Below are positions 54,411-63,636 of a stretch of DNA of 64,000 nt, piece after piece. The translations under genes were made by a program, and so were the position numbers. This DNA comes from Chersky-840 sp963794615. Its GTDB lineage: Bacteria; Actinomycetota; Acidimicrobiia; Acidimicrobiales; UBA8190. The number at the start of each line of letters is the position of its first letter. Positions within the stretch are counted from its first letter, which is position 1. The notes beneath the pieces are model-generated. The model was given only the letters and a program-made list of their open reading frames with translations. It made no database searches and had not been told where the DNA came from. The stretch covers positions 558,001 to 622,000 of the forward strand of contig CAWCEP010000005.1 of NCBI GenBank assembly GCA_963794615.1, given 5' to 3'.

Positions 54411-54731
54411 TCAGAACGACGGAGGCGTGGTTTGCCTTATCTCCCACTCATCTGCCGAGAGCCTCTCCAAGCCGTCTTTCGAGTCGCCTGCGGGGGTTGT
54501 CCGAACGGTGTCGAAGCCGCACATACATCTGTACGGCCTGGCAAATGCAGGGTCTCCCAGACCACTGAGCGTGTAGAACAGATCCCCATCGGCGAGAGCG
54601 CCCAATACCGAAGTGATCGACCAACGGTCAGGGGAGCCGGGCTTGGGAGCGGTGTCGAGAGCGATGATGTGATAGTGGCCCCAGTTCGTCAAGGCCCTTT
54701 CGACACTGACTATTTGAAAAGCCTGTTCCAT
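54411..54731 (-). CDS. DUF3892-like small protein
   Basis: 106 residues. The pattern WSITSVLGALADGDLFYTLSG, then PYRCMCGFDTVRTTPAGDSKDGLERL matches the DUF3892 layout: an Ile-rich first part, the G(D)xFYT turn, and xxLRTxPDxxxxDNLxxL. Soluble. Function unknown. Monocistronic. Confidence 0.6.
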   Translation of the reverse strand: MEQAFQIVSVERALTNWGHYHIIALDTAPKPGSPDRWSITSVLGALADGDLFYTLSGLGDPAFARPYRCMCGFDTVRTTPAGDSKDGLERLSADEWEIRQTTPPSF

Positions 54732-54904
54732 GGCTACGACCTTCGCTGTGCCCAGTTTACGACTGCGGACCCAGGACCCAGCGGTCGGTCAAGCTCTCGC
54801 GGACACAACGGTGCGACAACTATCGGTCGCTCAATCCATATGGGTGAACGGAGCAAAGGCCTGCAGTTCCGGGGCGCTACCTGAGATAGCGCCCTAATCG
54901 TGGA

Positions 54905-55117
54905 TCAACGAGGCTTATTCACCTGGTTCGCTTCCTGGATCTTTCCAGCGCGAATCTGTGCGTAGTCCATCGCGGCCCGCATGAAGTTGAGATTCGTAAA
55001 GGGAGCGAATCCCACACCTGCCTCCCGCGCCGAGCAACTCAGTTCGCATTCGATGTCATCAAACTCAGCGTCACTGAGCTGACCCGATTCTTCAGCGCGA
55101 ACCATTGCCTTCTCCAT
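54905..55117 (-). CDS. Small acidic protein, hypothetical
   Basis: 70 residues from ATG 55117, preceded by AGGAAGGGG six bases before. Acidic helical start (AMVRAEESGQLSDAEFDDIECEL), two cysteines (ECELSC) and a basic end. No family recognised. Confidence 0.55.
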   Translation of the reverse strand: MEKAMVRAEESGQLSDAEFDDIECELSCSAREAGVGFAPFTNLNFMRAAMDYAQIRAGKIQEANQVNKPR

Positions 55118-55282
55118 CGCGGGCCCCTTCCTAATAAGACCTCCCTTGATACTGTGCTACTCCGCCCACCGGAACCTTGACAGGGCCAAAGGTCCTTAGG
55201 GGCCTCGAGCATCCCTCGTATCGCAACGATCAAGTGCTCTCGGTTTGGTGCTCGTGGGGTCAGGGAGCAGAAGGGTATGCGG

Positions 55283-55912
55283 TCATGTCCGGCGCTTGGT
55301 CGCCACGATGACGCCGCTGCTGCAGTGCAGCTCGGCGCAAACGAGCTCAGCGTGATCGACGAGGCGTTGGCGCACTACGGTGAGAGCGGTCCGAAGGTTT
55401 TCATCTTCGTGTCGTGTCGCGTCCATGTCATCGACGACAAGGATGCCGCCACGGCGAAGAGCCGCCACCGTCCGGGACAGCTTGAAGAGCTTTCCACCAG
55501 GTGCGTCTGGGAATATCAAGTCAAACTCACCGAGGCGGCCAACGACCTCGGCACCGTCCCCCGACTCGAAGCGAACCCACGACGGCCACGGCGCTGAGCG
55601 AGCCGTCTGCTGCACCTCATCGTCAAGTTCGACGGTGACGACCTCGACGTCGTGGCGTTCACCCAGCCCGTGAACCAACCAGGCGAGTCCGACGCCGACG
55701 CCAGTGCCGATCTCGAGTATCCGACCACTCTCGGGCACCGCCGCAGAGAACGCTGCCAACAACCTCCCCACCTCGACCTCACAGGCAAGCTGGAAACCGG
55801 TCTTGGTGGCTCGTTCGTGCGCAGCAACCACATTTGCGGGAAGGCCCTGTTCTTCTGCCATTTCGACATCCTGTCGGGTGGCCAGCGACTCTGACCACTC
55901 GGGCGGAGCCAT
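55283..55912 (-). CDS. SAM-dependent O-methyltransferase (putative)
   Basis: 209 residues from ATG 55912 (an earlier ATG at 56071 adds 53 residues of unlikely sequence). The Rossmann-like SAM motif ILEIGTGVGVGLAWLV is followed by VEVVTVELDDEV, FDLIFPDAPGGK and RGGILVVDDMDAT, the order seen in class I O-methyltransferases of the COMT/DUF-like group. Acidic residues EL(D) and VVDDM may bind metal. The acceptor is unknown. Confidence 0.75.
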   Translation of the reverse strand: MAPPEWSESLATRQDVEMAEEQGLPANVVAAHERATKTGFQLACEVEVGRLLAAFSAAVPESGRILEIGTGVGVGLAWLVHGLGERHDVEVVTVELDDEVQQTARSAPWPSWVRFESGDGAEVVGRLGEFDLIFPDAPGGKLFKLSRTVAALRRGGILVVDDMDATRHEDENLRTALTVVRQRLVDHAELVCAELHCSSGVIVATKRRT

Positions 55913-56302
55913 CCCCACATTGATCCCCACCCGTAGCACTGTGAATGGAGCCCCGAATGGATACACGGCACGATCACCGAATATCGGCGATCCCGCGGCC
56001 GCGGCCTGGACGATGCGGCGACCAGGCCGATGCAGTGTGCGGGTTCGGTGCTGGAGGCTCGCGCCTGACAATGATCGCTGATCCGGGCGACTAAAGGAAC
56101 GCTGTTCGAGTCCCCGGGCCCCTCTCTCAGTGTCGGACCGAACGCTGCAGTCGTCCGAAGGGCAAGACAGGTGTCGAACGGCCCTGTTCGACCATGAACA
56201 CCGGCGCGACGGTGAATTGGGTGCGCTGTTTCAACGTCACATGTTGGGCGACGGGGGCATCGCAATGGGGCGTCCACCCAGCGTCAACTTAGAGGAGGAA
56301 TT
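55913..56302. other. Intergenic region before the secreted protein
   Basis: About 390 bp between divergent genes. No supported gene. A strong ribosome site (GAGGAGGAA) lies just before 56303. Confidence 0.3.
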
Positions 56303-56944
56303 ATGCATATGCGTCGCAAGATCCTAATGGGGGTGCTCGCTCTCGCCTTGCCGGCGACGAGCGTGGCAATCCTTCAGTCCCCGGCTCTGGCCAAGACTCC
56401 GAAGCCACCCCCGTTCTTCGGGGCGGCGACGGGCACGGTGAGTTGCACCGGCGTTAACGTCAAGATCTCGTTCGTTCCGCCGTTGATGCTCAGTAGTGGC
56501 GGCACGACGATCACCGTCAAGGGCAAGGTGACGGGTTGTACCGTGACCGGTTCTACCGACACGATCACCAAGGGCAAGCTCACCGGAAGCTTTAGCGGTG
56601 CCGGTACCGGAGTCAACGGTTTGCTGGGAGGGATCACCACCCCGGTGCACCTCAACATCGTCTGGAAGGGAAAGCACGGCTTGGCAAAGGCCACATTCAC
56701 CCCCAGCACGATCACGCTCGCTGGAGCGGCCGCGATCGTGGAGCCCACCGTGGGATTTGAGCTCCCCAACCCCGCAGCGACGGGGACGAGCACGATCACG
56801 GGCTCGTTTGCGGGTACGGGCGCTGTTGTCGACCACAGCTTCGCCTACAGCGCGGATGGCGCACTTGTGGTCGCTGGTCTAGCGGCCGGAAAGCATGGGC
56901 TCAAGAAGCTGGCGGCGACCCACGGGGTGATCACGCTTCCGTAG
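56303..56944 (+). CDS. Secreted protein of unknown function
   Basis: 213 residues; the ATG at 56303 or 56309 follows GAGGAGGAATT. A signal peptide (ILMGVLALALPATSVAILQ) ends around SPALA-K. The mature chain is rich in Gly/Thr/Val and looks all-beta, with two cysteines (VSCTGVN, GKVTGC) early that could pair. No anchor or sorting motif, so it should be released. It is followed by a strong terminator. No family recognised. Confidence 0.75.
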   Translation: MHMRRKILMGVLALALPATSVAILQSPALAKTPKPPPFFGAATGTVSCTGVNVKISFVPPLMLSSGGTTITVKGKVTGCTVTGSTDTITKGKLTGSFSGAGTGVNGLLGGITTPVHLNIVWKGKHGLAKATFTPSTITLAGAAAIVEPTVGFELPNPAATGTSTITGSFAGTGAVVDHSFAYSADGALVVAGLAAGKHGLKKLAATHGVITLP

Positions 56945-56971
56945 GCGACGTCCCAGGGGCATTGGCAACTG

Positions 56972-57009
56972 GTCCTGGGGTGAGGCGCAAGCCTCACCCC
57001 AGGACTTTT
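56972..57009 (+). terminator. Strong intrinsic terminator
   Basis: A perfect 15 bp stem (GTCCTGGGGTGAGGC with its complement) around a GCAA loop, followed by TTTT at 57006-57009, 27 bp after the secreted-protein stop. The best Rho-independent terminator seen in the window. Confidence 0.92.
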
Positions 57010-57100
57010 CATGCAGACAGGTTCCGACCAGACTGATCGAGATCACCTGTTCTGGCCATAGAAGTACCCAGACATCGGACGACGACCTAGGGTCTGGTGG

Positions 57101-57562
57101 ATGCGCGCTGTAGTCACTCTCCACATCGACGCGTCGCCAGACAAGGTCTGGGGGCTCGTCAGCGACATCACAAAGATGGGTGAGTACAGCCCCGAGGTGA
57201 TCGAGGCCGAGTGGATCGAAGGCGCCACCGGTCCAGCAGTAGGCGCGCGGTACCGGGGCCACGTCAAGCGCAACGAGAACTGGCCCGTCCTCTACTGGAC
57301 CACGTGCAAGATCACCGAGTGCGTGCCCGGCGAGGTCTTCGAGTTCGCGGTCATCATGCGTGACCGACCGGTGAACATCTGGCGCTACGAGTTCCGTAGC
57401 ACCGAGGACGGGGGTACCGACGTCACGGAGTCATTCGACCTCGGCAACAACATCTTCACCAAGATCTGGCGCCCGCTCGGCGGGTTCCTGCGAGAACGTC
57501 GCAACCGGCGCGACATGCTCCGCACTCTCGAACGAGTCAGGGCAGTCGCCGAGGGTTCGTAA
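57101..57562 (+). CDS. SRPBCC family protein (polyketide cyclase/START-like)
   Basis: 153 residues. The family pattern is clear: VTLHIDASPDKVWGLVSD, then GARYRGHVK, FEFAVI, WRYEFRSTEDGGTDVTESFD, and a C-terminal long helix (RRDMLRTLERVRAVAE). The fold forms a deep hydrophobic ligand cavity. The ligand is not known. It is a single gene. Confidence 0.82.
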   Translation: MRAVVTLHIDASPDKVWGLVSDITKMGEYSPEVIEAEWIEGATGPAVGARYRGHVKRNENWPVLYWTTCKITECVPGEVFEFAVIMRDRPVNIWRYEFRSTEDGGTDVTESFDLGNNIFTKIWRPLGGFLRERRNRRDMLRTLERVRAVAEGS

Positions 57563-58158
57563 TCTCGGTCAGGGCCGCGGGTACTGCTCGGGGTTGCCCA
57601 CTGGCCCAGGGTGCTGCCAGCCGCCACGTTCTCGGGCAGCTGGATAGCTGCGGCGCTCGGGATCCGCGGATGAGCGCACACTCACCGGCATCTTGAGGAT
57701 GTTCAAGCGACCGTCGGACTCGTCGTCTGACGCGAGTTCGCCCGCCCCACCATGCACGGCAGGACGGGCGAGCCATCATTCACTTGTCACCAGCGACTTC
57801 CTATGAGCACCGAACCGACAGACGGACACTCAGCGAAGCCTTAGGCGCTTCGACCTTGTGCGGACCGAGACATCGTGCCCCGGACAATCGCACCTGTCAC
57901 CGCTGAGGAACATCCCGATGTGCCACCACCGGACGCCTGCCTGGAGCCACTCACACGACGGCGCTGGAGATCAGACGAACCATAGGCAAGACCTCCTGTC
58001 ACTTCGGCCCCCAGTCTCCTGGGCCCTCCGTTGGTACAAGACCAGAATGACACCCCGCGAGCCGTGTGCCAAGAGTCGAAAGTCCCTGCGAGATGGAGCA
58101 GGACCACCTTGGTGACGCTCCGATCCTGACGGGGAGACGAACGCGCGGCGGCCCCGGG
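57563..58158. other. Intergenic stretch, nothing recognised
   Basis: About 600 bp without a supported gene, RNA or repeat. Confidence 0.3.
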
Positions 58159-58488
58159 TCAGGCCGGTGGATGTGGCACCGCCACCTCGACCTCGTACGA
58201 CCACAGCTCGCTGTGGACCGCCACGGGCGGGTGATCAGCACCCTTGCCTGACACGCCCCGATGGCCATGGGCGAAGGCCGGTGACGCCACCCATGCCTCG
58301 AAGGCCTCCTTGTCGCGCCACCTGGTCACGACGAGCCAGGTGTTCCTGTTGTCAGTGGGGCGTAACAACTCGAATCCCTCGAAGCCTTCGGCGTTGTCGA
58401 CGACCCCGGCCCGCTCGGCGAACCTGCGGGCAAGCTCCTCGCCGCCGCTCTCGGGAACAGTGATGGCGTTGATGCGGATAACAGTCAT
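58159..58488 (-). CDS. Antibiotic biosynthesis monooxygenase family protein (MhuD/IsdG-like)
   Basis: 109 residues from ATG 58488 (an upstream ATG at 58530 adds 14). The start TVIRINAITVPE puts Asn at position 7, as in the haem-degrading MhuD. It continues EGFELLRPTDNRNTWLVVTRW and FAHGHRG, where Trp and His positions fit the family's active site. The ferredoxin-like ABM fold is certain by pattern; haem degradation is inferred from Asn7 and the His. It is a single gene. Confidence 0.75.
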   Translation of the reverse strand: MTVIRINAITVPESGGEELARRFAERAGVVDNAEGFEGFELLRPTDNRNTWLVVTRWRDKEAFEAWVASPAFAHGHRGVSGKGADHPPVAVHSELWSYEVEVAVPHPPA

Positions 58489-58998
58489 GACCCCATCATC
58501 GCCCACTGGACTCTGATGCGTTCCACCCATTCCCCCTCACCTGTCATCACTCCGGCGGCTGCGCCGTCGACGAGAACATCGAGCCCAGCGGACATCACGG
58601 TTTCCCGCTCTATCCACAACGATGCTTGACCCGCGTCTGTGGACGAAGGCTTGCTTGCCGCAACGGCAATGGGAGGGCTCAAACATCACGGCAACCTGGT
58701 GTTGGAGCGGTTCTCTAAATCGGCGAAGGAGTGAAGCGCCTCGTCGTATGGCTGCCCTGCGTGCGGTGGGTCCGCATTCAAGCCGCAGGGCCATGATGGT
58801 TGTGTACCCGCACGTCGCCTCCCATCTCGTGGGACCGTCCAGGACGCTGCGCCCCGAGTGCGTGCGGTGACTCAATGCTATCACCGCGTAGGTATTTTCA
58901 CCCTATCGCAGCCGATCGTGAAGGTCGATAATGGGCCCCGCACGCAGTTGGTGTCATGGCCTAGTCCCCGCCTCGCACGCCGAGTCCAGAGGGGAGCC
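58489..58998. other. Intergenic stretch upstream of the receiver-domain protein
   Basis: About 510 bp without a supported gene. AGAGGGGAG just before 58999 is the ribosome site of the next gene. Confidence 0.3.
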
Positions 58999-59397
58999 AT
59001 GAGCGCGTCATATCAATCCGCAAGCTATTCACAGTCAAGCGTCGATGTGCTGGTAGTCGACGATGACGAAGCAATGCGTACCACGTCGGCAGCGATCCTG
59101 AGTCAGTCGGGCTACACCGTGGCCGTGGCCCCAGACGGCGATGTCGCACTGCGGTTCTTAGGAGAACAGCCCGTTGGGATGGTCCTCCTCGACATTCGGA
59201 TGCCGCGCCGAGACGGTCTCTCGGTTCTGGAGTCGCTCACGGCCCCTCAGCTGGTGGTACTCGTCTCTGCCCACGCGCTTGATGAAGCCACGAAGGCTCG
59301 GGTCGATGCGAAGGTCGTGACGTTTCTTGAAAAACCCATTCCGCCGGAACGTCTTCTCGACACAGTGGCGTCTACATTGGCGCTCTCGGGTCCCTAG
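58999..59397 (+). CDS. Stand-alone response regulator receiver domain
   Basis: 132 residues from ATG 58999 behind AGAGGGGAG. Acidic pair VVDDDE, phospho-acceptor Asp65 in MVLLDIRMPRRDG, Ser/Ala in LVSAHA, and Lys in FLEKPIPPE complete the receiver. There is no output domain and no kinase gene nearby, as in CheY/Spo0F-like single-domain regulators. Partners cannot be told. Confidence 0.85.
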   Translation: MSASYQSASYSQSSVDVLVVDDDEAMRTTSAAILSQSGYTVAVAPDGDVALRFLGEQPVGMVLLDIRMPRRDGLSVLESLTAPQLVVLVSAHALDEATKARVDAKVVTFLEKPIPPERLLDTVASTLALSGP

Positions 59398-59512
59398 CAG
59401 CTGAAAGATCCCACTCGCGCCTTTCACGATAACCATTGCCGTCACGACCAACTCTCCTGCGTTCGTGACCGCGGCTTCGGCGTCTGGTTGAGGGGTATGG
59501 CCGCTCTGACAT

Positions 59513-59541
59513 ATCGAGAGCGGGGTCGCCGTTTCTTTCGT
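59513..59541. repeat. Dispersed 29-30 bp repeat, copy 1
   Basis: The sequence ATCGAGAGCGGGGTCGCC followed by GTTTCTTTCGT recurs at 60755-60784 with one inserted T. Both copies are in the same orientation and outside genes. Origin unknown. Confidence 0.75.
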
Positions 59542-59626
59542 GGTGGAGGCCAGGGGTGTTAGCACCCCAGCACGGTCGTCTCCGGCGCACCGGCTTTACC
59601 CGACGACGCCGGAGACGGCCCCGAAC

Positions 59627-59926
59627 TCAGGCAGCCTTGCGGACTCGCTTCGCTGGCGCGTGCGTCGGCGCAGGCTTGGCATTGCCGACCACCGCCTTGC
59701 GCGTCTCCGCGAGCATCTTCTGAGCGAACTCACGTTGCATCCTGAGAAGGTCCTCGACAAGATCGAAGACCTGCTTGTGCAGGTCGCGCACGAGGGGCAT
59801 CTCCACCGGTACGAACTCCTCGACGGCAGCAGCCCACTTGCGCCCGACTTCGATTACGGCCTCTTCGCTCTTGCGGACGAAGTCGAGGACCGTCTCCTCC
59901 AGCGGTACAGCATCACGGGGGGCCAT
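59627..59926 (-). CDS. Phasin/haemagglutinin-like small helical protein
   Basis: 99 residues from ATG 59926 with GGGAGGG before it. An amphipathic helical body (VLDFVRKSEEAVIEVGRKWAAA, VFDLVEDLLRMQREFAQKML) is followed by an Ala/Pro/Lys/Arg-rich tail (KPAPTHAPAKRVRKAA). This resembles actinobacterial phasin-like or heparin-binding haemagglutinin-type proteins, in which the basic tail binds polyanions. The assignment is by composition and order only. Confidence 0.65.
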   Translation of the reverse strand: MAPRDAVPLEETVLDFVRKSEEAVIEVGRKWAAAVEEFVPVEMPLVRDLHKQVFDLVEDLLRMQREFAQKMLAETRKAVVGNAKPAPTHAPAKRVRKAA

Positions 59927-60209
59927 GACACCCTCCCTTCACGCAGGACCATCCTGCTCAATATCCAGCGTACGCTGGGGCACTCCGACTCGGCAGGGGC
60001 GAAGGTCTCTATCGGTCCCTGGTTACGACCACGATCCCCATTTCTGACGAGGACGTGCCCTATTCCGTGGATGCGCCTCCACGCCTCGCCGGCCCCCGGG
60101 CGTTGCACCTGCGGAAATCGATTGTCAGTTCACGACGACCATCGGCGCCATCAGCCACTATTCGGCGTCACTGCGAGATTGCCACGACTGGCTTCTAGAC
60201 TTGAACACA

Positions 60210-60419
60210 ATGACGAACCGAACGTCAGGAGAGACTCCCCAACAGGTCCGCATCACCTGTCCGGACCACGGACTCCTTGAACTCAGCTCGTGGAAGCCCA
60301 GCGAAGCACTGGCTTTCGCCCACTCCCACGACGAAGGGCACGGTGACGGGCTTCACCACGCCGTCATCGACTGGATTGCAGACGGGCCGTGGGTGGCCGA
60401 TCCGCACGACGTCGATTAG
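60210..60419 (+). CDS. Small hypothetical protein
   Basis: 69 residues from ATG 60210 (TTG 60201 also possible). Begins QVRITCPDHGLLELSSWKPS with one CPDH, then AFAHSHDEGHGDG rich in His/Asp. The His/Cys content suggests metal binding, but nothing more can be said. Single gene. Confidence 0.5.
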   Translation: MTNRTSGETPQQVRITCPDHGLLELSSWKPSEALAFAHSHDEGHGDGLHHAVIDWIADGPWVADPHDVD

Positions 60420-61221
60420 GCCGCGACTCCTGCCACCTCCTCAGTACCAACCCTGCTGAAGGACGAGGGGTGACGCAAAGAGCGTCGTACCCTGTGCGCG
60501 ACCAGCGCTTATTGTCGGTCGGTTCTCTCCACGGCGGCCGTCTCCAGTTACGATGACGAGCCCGAACGGGGCGGCCTTGCGAGCGCGCCTTTTCGGGAGG
60601 AGGCAGTCGCTTCTGGGAGTTGTCCCATTTGGGACTTTGGACCCTGACTTCGCTATGAGGTGCGTGTCAGAGTTGGCAACAGGCGACCCAACCAAGCGGA
60701 ACATTTCGTCATTCCCTTGGAGCGGCTCTCGGTGGGATGTGGGTATATCCGGCCATCGAGAGCGGGGTCGCCGTTTTCTTTCGTCGTATCCAATGGGTTC
60801 CCGAAGACATTCTGAGGACAAGACAGAGTCCAAGGACTCTGGCTCACGCCGTACACCGGCGTAGCGTGGTTCTTGGCGCTCCAGGGAAAGACCCCCGCCC
60901 CCGCTCGCAAGCGCCGCATTGGGGGGTAGAGGGGCAGCGCAGGGAACCGCTCCGCAAGGGTCCCTGCGCACACGTCGTCGACAACGGCGGGTCACGAAGA
61001 ACCCATCGCCCCTTCGCCCAACGATGCACAACTTCCCGTCTGAGGGCCTTATGGCCGGGTATGAACTCGTGAGCATCGTGTGGCACCAACAGGGCCGCCG
61101 GATCGACCGGAGCTATGTCGACGGAGAGCCCCACCACATGATCGGATCTGAGGCGAAGTAGCACGAGCAAGCGGACCTTCGACTCTGGGTTCCCCGATGG
61201 TCTCTGGGCCAGAGTAGAGGT
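60420..61221. other. Mostly unassigned stretch with one possible tiny gene
   Basis: About 800 bp. A 45-codon frame at 61024-61161 (GYELVSIVWHQQGRRIDRSY) looks somewhat protein-like but has no clear ribosome site. The second copy of the 30 bp repeat is at 60755-60784. Nothing else is supported. Confidence 0.25.
60755..60784. repeat. Dispersed 29-30 bp repeat, copy 2
   Basis: Matches 59513-59541 except for one additional T in the T-run. Confidence 0.75.
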
Positions 61222-62205
61222 ATGAACGAGGCCGATACCGTCTGCCGCGATAGCAACCCGGCCGACCTATCCGAGCGCGATGAGGGAGATCCCGAAGCCT
61301 TCTGGCTGTCGTGGAAGACGATCGTCGTTGGCGGGCGCTCCGTCGCCTATGGCGAGGCCGGGGACGGGGTGCCGGTTCTCTTTCTCCATGGCTGGGGGCT
61401 CGACCATCGGGTGTACAAACGGGCGTTGGCGCGCCTGGTAGCCACGGGCGTACGTGTCGTTGCGCCTGCTTTTCCCGGCTTCGGTGGCTCGGAATCTCTG
61501 CCGCGACAAGCGTCGACACTCGCCGGTTTTTCCGCGTGGCTGGCAGAGTTCCTCGACGCGCTGGAGATCACGGATCCGGCGCTGGTCATGGGCCACTCTT
61601 TCGGCGGCGGCGTAGCGATCGTCTTCGCCCACAACTATCCCGAGCGAGTGCGCGGGCTCGTGCTCATCAACTCGATTGGCGCCTCCGCATGGGCACGTCG
61701 AGGCGTAACCCCCCGCACGATTACCCAGCGTCCGTTGTGGGATTGGGGGCTGCATTTCCCCGGGGACCTGTGGCCGTTGGGCCAGGCGAGGCGCGTCCTG
61801 CCCGTGATCCTGTCGGAGGCCGTGCCTAACCTGCTCCGAGAGCCGCGCGCGTTCTGGCGGGTGGCAGCGCTGGCCCGAGGAGCAGACCTTCTCGAGGAGC
61901 TGGCGGAGCTAAAGAGGCGGCGGCTCCCCGTGGTCGTGTTGTGGGGCAACCGTGACCGGATCATTACCCGCGATGCGTTCGAGGAGATGTGCGAGGTCCT
62001 GGGAAGCCCGCATTCCCTCACCGTTGAAGGTTCTCACGCGTGGCTCATCGCTGACCCAGACACTTTCGGCGAGGTGATCACCAACGTCGTGGACATTGCG
62101 ATGCGGACGCGCTCGCTGGGACGTAACCGTCGGAGGGTCGGGGAGTTGGCTTCCTTCGCCACGAGACTCCTCCCAAGTCGCTCAACCGGTGGGAGCTCTC
62201 AGTGA
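61222..62205 (+). CDS. Alpha/beta hydrolase
   Basis: 327 residues. Oxyanion motif VLFLHGWGLDH, nucleophile elbow VMGHSFGGG with Ser126, acidic residue in LWGNRDRII, and His in EGSHAWLI give a full catalytic triad. The cap segment (WALARR-like helices, about 145-230) is of usual size. A basic C-terminal tail (RSLGRNRRR) extends beyond the fold. Soluble; substrate unknown. Single gene. Confidence 0.85.
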   Translation: MNEADTVCRDSNPADLSERDEGDPEAFWLSWKTIVVGGRSVAYGEAGDGVPVLFLHGWGLDHRVYKRALARLVATGVRVVAPAFPGFGGSESLPRQASTLAGFSAWLAEFLDALEITDPALVMGHSFGGGVAIVFAHNYPERVRGLVLINSIGASAWARRGVTPRTITQRPLWDWGLHFPGDLWPLGQARRVLPVILSEAVPNLLREPRAFWRVAALARGADLLEELAELKRRRLPVVVLWGNRDRIITRDAFEEMCEVLGSPHSLTVEGSHAWLIADPDTFGEVITNVVDIAMRTRSLGRNRRRVGELASFATRLLPSRSTGGSSQ

Positions 62206-63149
62206 CGACGATCGAGGTATGACCCGGTCGGTGAGGGTGCTGTGCGAGGACGTGGAGCTCCCCGTGTCCCCCAATGACCCTGCTTGCTGGTGGGTGGGTC
62301 AGAGGGCCGTCAGCAGCGCCTTGAGGACGCTGGGGGTACGGTCACGGGCAATCAAGTGAGCCCGCCACGCGGGCATTGGGCCGCTTGGACCCTACGCAAC
62401 GGGGCTTTCGACCCTGCCGCGACGAAGCCTCGTCCGCTTAGCTGAAGGTATGCGCTACTCACCAACCCACGCGAGTTGGAGCGCTCCCTGCTCGGGATGG
62501 ACTAGTTCAACCGAGTCGGGAAGGTCTGAGAAACAACGCCAGCGGCGGAGGGAAGGGTCCCTGTGAGGGCTCCCGCGCTCCCGCTGCCCGCCCGAGGCCG
62601 ACGCTCATAGGTTCGGCTGGAATCCTCGTCGTCGGGACGAGAACGCGGTTGGTTGCATGACCGGGTGCGCGGCGCCGTGATCAAGAGCGATCCGCCGCTA
62701 CATCGAGTCAAACGCACGGAACTGAGCGGCGAATCCCCAGGTCGGCACCGCGTTCAGCGTTTGCTAGTCCCAAAGCAGGTGGGCTGCCAGGCTGCACCAC
62801 TCCCCGGATGTGTCGAGCCGTGTGCCCCGATCCTCGCCGATCAGGCCCGAACGTTCCTCCACCACAGGGCTCGGAGTACGGATACCCCGGGACGATGAGA
62901 AAGAGGCAACGACGCAAAGAGTGGAGGCGATCGGGAGGGGGTTCTGGAGATCGTCCGAGCCGCACCTGTGAGGGGCCAGACCAAGATCGATGACGAGTCG
63001 GTCCCCCCTCATACAAGACCTCGCCCGAGAGGATGCATTGCACCGACGAGAGGAGACGTAGGGCGCAGCTTCAGGTCACACGGATGCCGCACCGGTGCGA
63101 GGGGGGAGCAAGCCGAATATCGTGGGGGCACAACTCACGAGGAGGTCCC
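62206..63149. other. Gene-poor stretch containing a tRNA-Pro fragment
   Basis: About 940 bp. A 46-codon frame at 62219-62359 is not convincing. The only recognised item is the partial tRNA-Pro at 62768-62806. Confidence 0.3.
62768..62806 (-). pseudogene. 5' half of a tRNA-Pro, truncated after the anticodon
   Basis: 39 bases match the 5' half of the tRNA-Pro at 52102-52140 at 33 of 39 positions, including acceptor CGGGGAG and anticodon loop TTTGGGA. The D-arm carries the changes. The 3' half (anticodon 3' strand, T-arm, acceptor) is missing: the following bases CTAGCAAACG do not fold with it. Same strand as the intact gene. Confidence 0.7.
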
Positions 63150-63470
63150 ATGTCCAAGTACCTGCTTGAAGTGAACTACACCCTGGACGGAATCAAAGGA
63201 GTCAAAGCCAAAGGCGGTTCAGCAAGAGTCGCCGCTGCCACAGAATTGATTGAAGGTCTCGGCGGGAAGGTCGAGTCCTTCTACTTCGCCTTTGGGGGCA
63301 CCGACGTCTATGTCATCGCCGATTTCCCCGACACTGTGTCCGCCGCGGCAGCGGCCTTGACGGTGTGTGCCGGTGGTGGGGCCACGGCGCGCACGGTCGT
63401 GCTTCTCACGGCCGCCGAGATCGACGCCGCCGTAGCCAAGAAGGCGACCTACCGACCGCCTGGGAGCTGA
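63150..63470 (+). CDS. GYD-domain protein
   Basis: 106 residues from ATG 63150, with AGGAGG before it. YLLEVNYTLDGIKGVKAKGG, then GGKVESFYFAFGGTDVYVIADFPD matches the GYD family (the YxFGxYDxxxixdxPD core). Small ferredoxin-like protein of unknown function. Single gene before the serine hydrolase. Confidence 0.85.
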   Translation: MSKYLLEVNYTLDGIKGVKAKGGSARVAAATELIEGLGGKVESFYFAFGGTDVYVIADFPDTVSAAAAALTVCAGGGATARTVVLLTAAEIDAAVAKKATYRPPGS

Positions 63471-63636
63471 CCCGTACTCCGCCCGTCTCGCCCTCATCCG
63501 AATCAATCACTGCGATCAGCGGCCGGCGGGTTCCCTTCAGCGCCCAGATAAAGAGGCACCTTCGGGCGCCGGGATGCGGAGCCCGAGGCGGACGCCGTAA
63601 CCTCGACCCACCGCTCGCAGGCACGGGAGCCGAAGC

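Noticed and set aside
52067..62806. A complete integrative element between tRNA-Pro and its fragment
   Set aside because: No integrase, relaxase or phage gene seen, and the retained tRNA half is the 5' one, with six mismatches rather than an exact att copy.
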